A stretch of 9,609 nt of DNA from an uncultured bacterium (GTDB lineage: Bacteria; Patescibacteriota; Dojkabacteria; CALFHW01): positions 1-9,609 of the forward strand of contig CALFHW010000089.1 of assembly GCA_937876695.1 (NCBI GenBank), read 5' to 3'. The translations under genes were made by a program, and so were the position numbers. The stretch's first letter is position 1; every line of letters begins with the position of its first letter. The notes beneath the pieces were generated by a model, which was not told the origin of the DNA, made no database searches, and worked only from the letters and a program-made list of their open reading frames with translations. Shown here one piece after another: positions 6,593-9,609 of the stretch.

Positions 6593-7757
6593 GAAAGTAT
6601 TTTTTATTCTTGAGTTTATCTGGCAGTGTCTGCTGAGCTGATTTACCGCTGGCTAGGTCTGGGTCATACTCATAGCCTTGGCTATAACCGACCTCTTTCA
6701 TCAGTTTTGTAGGTGCATTTCTCAAATGCATAGGCACATCCAAGTCACCGTAATGTTTGATGTCGTTGTCAATCATCCCTATTGCCTTATAGGCGGCATT
6801 GCTCTTCTTAGACTTGGCCATGTACTCAGCCAGCTGCACCAGCGCAGTGTCACACTCAGGTGTGCCTAATTTTTGACAGGTGTCGAAAACTACATTGGCT
6901 AGCAGAAGTGCGTTGGGGTTGGCATTACCAATATCTTCACTAGCGAATCTGAGCATTCTACGAGCTATATACAGCGGATCTTCTCCTGCGCGAAGCATGC
7001 GTAGACACCAGTATGCTGCTGCGGAAGGGCTGCTGGAACGGAGCGATTTATGCAGCGCCGAGATCAGGTTATAATGCTCTTCGCCATTGCGGTCGTACTT
7101 TAGCGATTTCTGGCAGGCAGCTTCGATATCTACTAGCGATAACGATTTACCCCGTTTCAACTTGGTGGCCAGCTCCAAAGCATTAATGGCAAATCTGACA
7201 TCTCCATGGGATTCGTCTGCCAGCTTCTGCAATAGTTCAACTTTTACGCTCTCACCAAGCTCTTTGGCAGCCAATTTTAGCGCGGGCAGTATTTCAGCAG
7301 CAGTTAGTTTATTAAATACAAACACTCTAGCCCTTGAAAGTAATGGCGCTATAATTGTGAAGCTAGGATTTTCAGTGGTGGCGCCGATCAATGAGATATC
7401 TCCTTTTTCAACCAACGGCAATAATACATCCTGCTGGGTTTTGCTCCAGCGGTGAATCTCATCGATAAATAAAATTGTAGGTCTGCCACTTGTGTTAGCT
7501 TGCTGAGCGATTTTTTGCAAATCAGCCTTGCCAGTGGTCACGGCTGAAAGCTCATAGAAGTCGGCCTCCATGCCGCTAGCAAAGATTCTAGCTAATGTAG
7601 TCTTGCCAACCCCGGGCGGCCCCCAAAATATCATGCTGGCCAGCGTCTTAGATTCAATTAGTTTTGAAATTGGTGCATCCTTACCTACTAGGTGCTGTTG
7701 TCCCCAAAAAGTAGCTAGTGAGTGCGGACGTAATAAACTTGCGAGTGGTTCGGACAT
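6585..7757 (-). CDS. rarA: Replication-associated recombination protein RarA (MgsA-type AAA+ ATPase)
   Basis: Clamp-loader-like AAA+ ATPase that acts at stalled replication forks (bacterial RarA/MgsA, eukaryotic WRNIP1/Mgs1). Seen: N-terminal PLASLLRP...FWGQQHLVG typical of the family, Walker A GPPGVGKTT (46-54), Walker B ILFIDEIHR (95-103), sensor 1 in GATTENPSF (125-133) and the arginine finger in SRAR (141-144). The C-terminal family region has YDRNGEEHYNLISALHKSLR, then DPLYIARRMLRFASEDIG, then PMHLRNAPTKLMKEVGY. At 390 residues it is slightly shorter than the common 420-450 but has no missing domain. An in-frame TAG two codons before the ATG fixes the start at or after this codon. A -10-like GATAAT five bases before the ATG suggests a leaderless mRNA. 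Its 3' end contains the -35 box and part of the operator of zip. Confidence 0.95.
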   Translation of the reverse strand: MSEPLASLLRPHSLATFWGQQHLVGKDAPISKLIESKTLASMIFWGPPGVGKTTLARIFASGMEADFYELSAVTTGKADLQKIAQQANTSGRPTILFIDEIHRWSKTQQDVLLPLVEKGDISLIGATTENPSFTIIAPLLSRARVFVFNKLTAAEILPALKLAAKELGESVKVELLQKLADESHGDVRFAINALELATKLKRGKSLSLVDIEAACQKSLKYDRNGEEHYNLISALHKSLRSSSPSAAAYWCLRMLRAGEDPLYIARRMLRFASEDIGNANPNALLLANVVFDTCQKLGTPECDTALVQLAEYMAKSKKSNAAYKAIGMIDNDIKHYGDLDVPMHLRNAPTKLMKEVGYSQGYEYDPDLASGKSAQQTLPDKLKNKKYFLD

Positions 7758-7762
7758 GATCT

Positions 7763-7768
7763 ATTATC
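7763..7768 (-). promoter_or_regulatory. Extended -10 box before rarA (leaderless start)
   Basis: GATAAT matches the -10 consensus at five of six bases and is preceded by TGC, which makes an extended -10 element. It ends five bases before the rarA ATG, so the first transcribed base would be at or next to the start codon. The -35 region (CTTTCT at 17 bases) is poor, as is usual for extended -10 promoters. A GAGGAG stretch lies about 20 bases before the ATG, too far to serve as its Shine-Dalgarno sequence. Confidence 0.4.
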
Positions 7769-7796
7769 GCACAATTCTCCTCACTAGAAAGTAATC

Positions 7797-7818
7797 TCGT
7801 CACTAGTTAATGTGACGA
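7797..7818 (-). terminator. Hairpin directly after the pilin-like gene
   Basis: TCGTCAC and GTGACGA form a perfect 7-bp stem with an eight-base loop, beginning 3 bases after the stop codon of the 7821-9107 gene. On the minus strand it is followed by GATTACTTTCT, a poor T-tract. It may be a weak terminator or an mRNA 3'-end stabiliser. Confidence 0.35.
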
Positions 7819-7820
7819 AC

Positions 7821-9107
7821 TTAGTTTGAGAATGCTGCGCAACAGGGCACGCTCGAAGGATATTGTGGCGTGCAATTGCGCCTACCTGGGTCTGCAAATT
7901 GGTCTTGTGGCCAGGAGTTAGCAAACTGACTCGAGCAGTAATCGCAGTTTAGGCCTTGGCAACAAGCATTCCCTGGCTGGATGCAAACTGGCGGCGGCGG
8001 TGGGCCTGGGGGAGCTGGCGGAGTTACTATAATTGTGCAAGTAGCTGAGCAACTGGCGCCTCCATCGCACTGCTCTACACCAGCGCGAATGAATCCGTCA
8101 CCGCAAACAGCATTACGACAAGTATTGGTGCAAGCATCGGTATTGCTCCCATTACCATCGTCACACTGCTCGCCGCCTTCTATTACTGAGTTACCGCACA
8201 AAGGCTGCTTAATGGCGGCGAAGTTAAACGCCTGTAAGCCTTGTACCCCTATTTGTGGACTTTTAGGGATCTGGGAGACGATTACAGGAGCTGCTCCAGA
8301 GGCTGACTGTGTCTCATAGCTAAACGCTTCTAGTACTCTGACTTGATTTGGTAGCTGGCTACCTGCAACAGCGCCAGGCGTAACTGTCAATAAAGTAATA
8401 TCATCGCTGCGATTAATCGGGGATATTCTCAGATAATTAAATCTATTTGCCCCACCAGGAAGCGATGGTCTATTGATATTGTTGATCCCAATATTTATGC
8501 TTTGGCTGCCCTCAACCACGCCTAGATTGGCAATTTGCATGGTGTTAGCGGCCCCGGCAGTGTCTAAGACGCCAGCTTGGTTGACAACTTGCTTGATATT
8601 TCTCAATCTGCCGGAGTTGTCGGTGTAGGTCAACTCCAAGTCCAGTGCGGAGCCAGCGGACCAGCTGACATTCAATTGATCATTGAAAAAGCCCACTCCG
8701 CCAGTTTGTAGTACTACATCAAAGTAACCGCCTTTGGCGACGGGGTAATTATCTAAAGTCCTACTTTCGGCGATAGAAATTACATTGCGCCTAGAGCTAT
8801 TTGGGGAAGTCTCATCGACTAGCCCGCAAACAAAGGTAGGGCCACTTGGCTCAGAGATGGCGCAATCAGCTCCTGGAAGCGCATCTGTTAGGCTCAGCAA
8901 GCTCAATTCCAGCGCTGCCACTTTAGGTATAGATTCAATCAACAATGTTTGCGAAGCATTATATGACCTCTCGTAGTCGATATTGCCAGTCACCTGCAGA
9001 GCATTGCGCTGCGCCACAATAGATATACTGATCACGGTGATAGATATAATTAGCAGCAGTACTACTACAAATACTAGAATCTGTCCTGTTGCTCTAGTTG
9101 ATTTCAT
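7821..9107 (-). CDS. Secreted/cell-surface protein: pilin-like N-terminus plus Cys-rich DUF4215-type C-terminus
   Basis: No exact family recognised. Residues 1-8 are basic and polar, and 10-32 are one hydrophobic helix ([20 protein letters not shown]). A GQ at 8-9 is placed as in TadE/TadG or type IV prepilins, but the usual Glu five residues after the Gly is Phe13. The middle (about 50-300) is a low-cysteine region, probably beta-rich. Residues 304-357 contain [16 protein letters not shown] followed by a second [16 protein letters not shown], the pattern of the Myxococcus cysteine-rich repeat/DUF4215. A proline-rich linker (363-373) leads to a last cysteine-dense tail with [10 protein letters not shown] and a final PCC. 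Sixteen of 18 cysteines lie after residue 300, so the tail is probably disulfide-stabilised outside the cell. A role in adhesion or surface filaments is inference. A TAGAAT box six bases before the ATG suggests its own leaderless promoter. Confidence 0.85.
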   Translation of the reverse strand: MKSTRATGQILVFVVVLLLIISITVISISIVAQRNALQVTGNIDYERSYNASQTLLIESIPKVAALELSLLSLTDALPGADCAISEPSGPTFVCGLVDETSPNSSRRNVISIAESRTLDNYPVAKGGYFDVVLQTGGVGFFNDQLNVSWSAGSALDLELTYTDNSGRLRNIKQVVNQAGVLDTAGAANTMQIANLGVVEGSQSINIGINNINRPSLPGGANRFNYLRISPINRSDDITLLTVTPGAVAGSQLPNQVRVLEAFSYETQSASGAAPVIVSQIPKSPQIGVQGLQAFNFAAIKQPLCGNSVIEGGEQCDDGNGSNTDACTNTCRNAVCGDGFIRAGVEQCDGGASCSATCTIIVTPPAPPGPPPPPVCIQPGNACCQGLNCDYCSSQFANSWPQDQFADPGRRNCTPQYPSSVPCCAAFSN

Positions 9108-9113
9108 TAACCC

Positions 9114-9143
9114 ATTCTAATGAATTATTTAAATCTTGGCCAA
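9114..9143 (-). promoter_or_regulatory. Promoter of the pilin-like gene (leaderless start)
   Basis: TAGAAT (9114-9119) matches the -10 consensus at five of six bases. TTGGCC (9138-9143) at an 18-base spacing matches the -35 consensus at four of six. The -10 box ends six bases before the ATG at 9107, so the first transcribed base would be the A of the start codon. No Shine-Dalgarno sequence is present. Confidence 0.4.
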
Positions 9144-9147
9144 TATT

Positions 9148-9609
9148 ATGCTAGACTCTGATGATATGGATACAGCCAAACCAAAAGCCAAAGAAAATCA
9201 GAGGCAGATAGTGCTGTTTGATAGGGATGAATTCTATGGACTTACCCTAGAATTAGTTGTTTTCAATTTCTCACTTGAATCACCGATTGTTGTCTCAGGA
9301 AGAAGAACCCAAGAGGCTTTTATGAGGGACTTCCTAGCCGGTAAGGTGCAAAATGCGGTTTACATATTTGACGAATACTACCTCACTACACCAGAGCAGA
9401 AAGCCCTTATCGAACAAATCAAAGACAAGGACCCTAAAGCAGTCGTATTGTGCTACACAGTATCTCTTCCAGAGGAAATTGAACTCAAGGAAAGCTACGA
9501 TCGAATTGTATTGAAAACCAGTAGAGCTAATCAAAACACACTGATTCAAGCGCTTTCAGATATCCTGGGGCTTGAATTCGAGATGAATAACTCTGATCCG
9601 GAGCTAGAT
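9148..9609 (+). CDS. Putative degenerate response-regulator receiver-domain protein, 3'-truncated by the window
   Basis: The frame is open from ATG 9148 to the window end (154 codons seen), with no stop. The order and spacing of short hydrophobic strands and polar residues fit a CheY-like receiver fold: IVLFDRDE (21-28) for the acidic pocket, VYIFDEYY (71-78) with Asp75 where the phosphorylated Asp sits, VVLCYT (99-104) with Thr104, and RIVLKTS (119-125) with Lys123. The call rests on pattern only, since overall similarity to known regulators is low. An output domain, if any, would lie beyond the window. ATG 9166 (seventh codon) is an alternative start, and neither has a Shine-Dalgarno sequence. 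The gene diverges from the pilin-like gene, with 40 bases between the start codons, so their promoters must overlap. Confidence 0.6.
   Translation, partial: MLDSDDMDTAKPKAKENQRQIVLFDRDEFYGLTLELVVFNFSLESPIVVSGRRTQEAFMRDFLAGKVQNAVYIFDEYYLTTPEQKALIEQIKDKDPKAVVLCYTVSLPEEIELKESYDRIVLKTSRANQNTLIQALSDILGLEFEMNNSDPELD

Noticed and set aside
7087..7455. Plus-strand ORF of 122 codons inside rarA
   Set aside because: It is antisense to the Walker B and sensor region of a clearly real gene and its translation has no recognisable domain.
7981..8319. Plus-strand ORF of 112 codons with a glycine-rich start
   Set aside because: The glycine run is the complement of the proline-rich linker of the pilin-like gene; it is a shadow frame.
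9334..9549. Minus-strand ORF of 71 codons at the right end
   Set aside because: It is antisense to the longer open plus-strand frame, whose translation shows fold-like strand patterns; the minus frame is cysteine- and aromatic-rich without a motif.
1..9609. Reassigned TGA codon, as in Gracilibacteria and Absconditabacteria
   Set aside because: None of the seven visible stop codons is TGA, which raised the question, but all genes are intact with TGA read as stop, so no in-frame TGA is present to support reassignment.

Overview
The window carries eight protein-coding genes at high density. Two, one at each edge, are cut by the window. Gene content and style suggest a small-genome bacterium, most likely of the candidate phyla radiation (Patescibacteria). 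The grounds are: a shortened IMP dehydrogenase without CBS domains, a purine gene cluster built only from interconversion enzymes, a large cysteine-rich secreted protein with a pilin-like N-terminus, few Shine-Dalgarno sequences, and several genes whose predicted -10 box sits directly before the ATG. The lineage is an inference from style, not from a marker gene.

Layout. Positions 3-1826 (+) hold the 3' part of a single-pass membrane protein with a large outer domain, followed by a clear intrinsic terminator. Positions 1933-5580 (-) hold a compact cluster read in the order adenosine-deaminase-family enzyme, guaB, guaA, with gaps of 23 and 7 bases. Its 5' region (about 5581-5720) has a strong sigma70-type promoter. 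A perfect intrinsic terminator lies between that promoter and the first start codon, which looks like transcription attenuation. Positions 5756-6526 (-) encode a ZIP-family metal transporter. Its promoter is filled by a perfect 10-1-10 palindrome, a likely metalloregulator operator, and the -35 box is embedded in the last codons of the upstream gene. Positions 6585-7757 (-) encode the replication-associated AAA+ ATPase RarA (MgsA). Positions 7821-9107 (-) encode a secreted protein with a TadE/pilin-like N-terminus and a Cys-rich DUF4215-type C-terminus. Divergent from it, 9148-9609 (+) is the 5' part of a gene for a small protein that looks like a degenerate response-regulator receiver domain.

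How the genes work together. GuaB and GuaA convert IMP to XMP to GMP. The first gene of the cluster feeds the inosine level from adenosine, or perhaps directly from an AMP-type nucleotide, so the cluster would turn scavenged adenine compounds into guanine nucleotides. No de novo purine gene is visible here. The zip gene is a separate, probably metal-repressed unit. rarA and the pilin-like gene each appear to have their own promoter and to be made from leaderless mRNAs. No RNA genes, CRISPR arrays, insertion sequences or integrases were seen, and no stretch longer than 300 bases lacks a gene.
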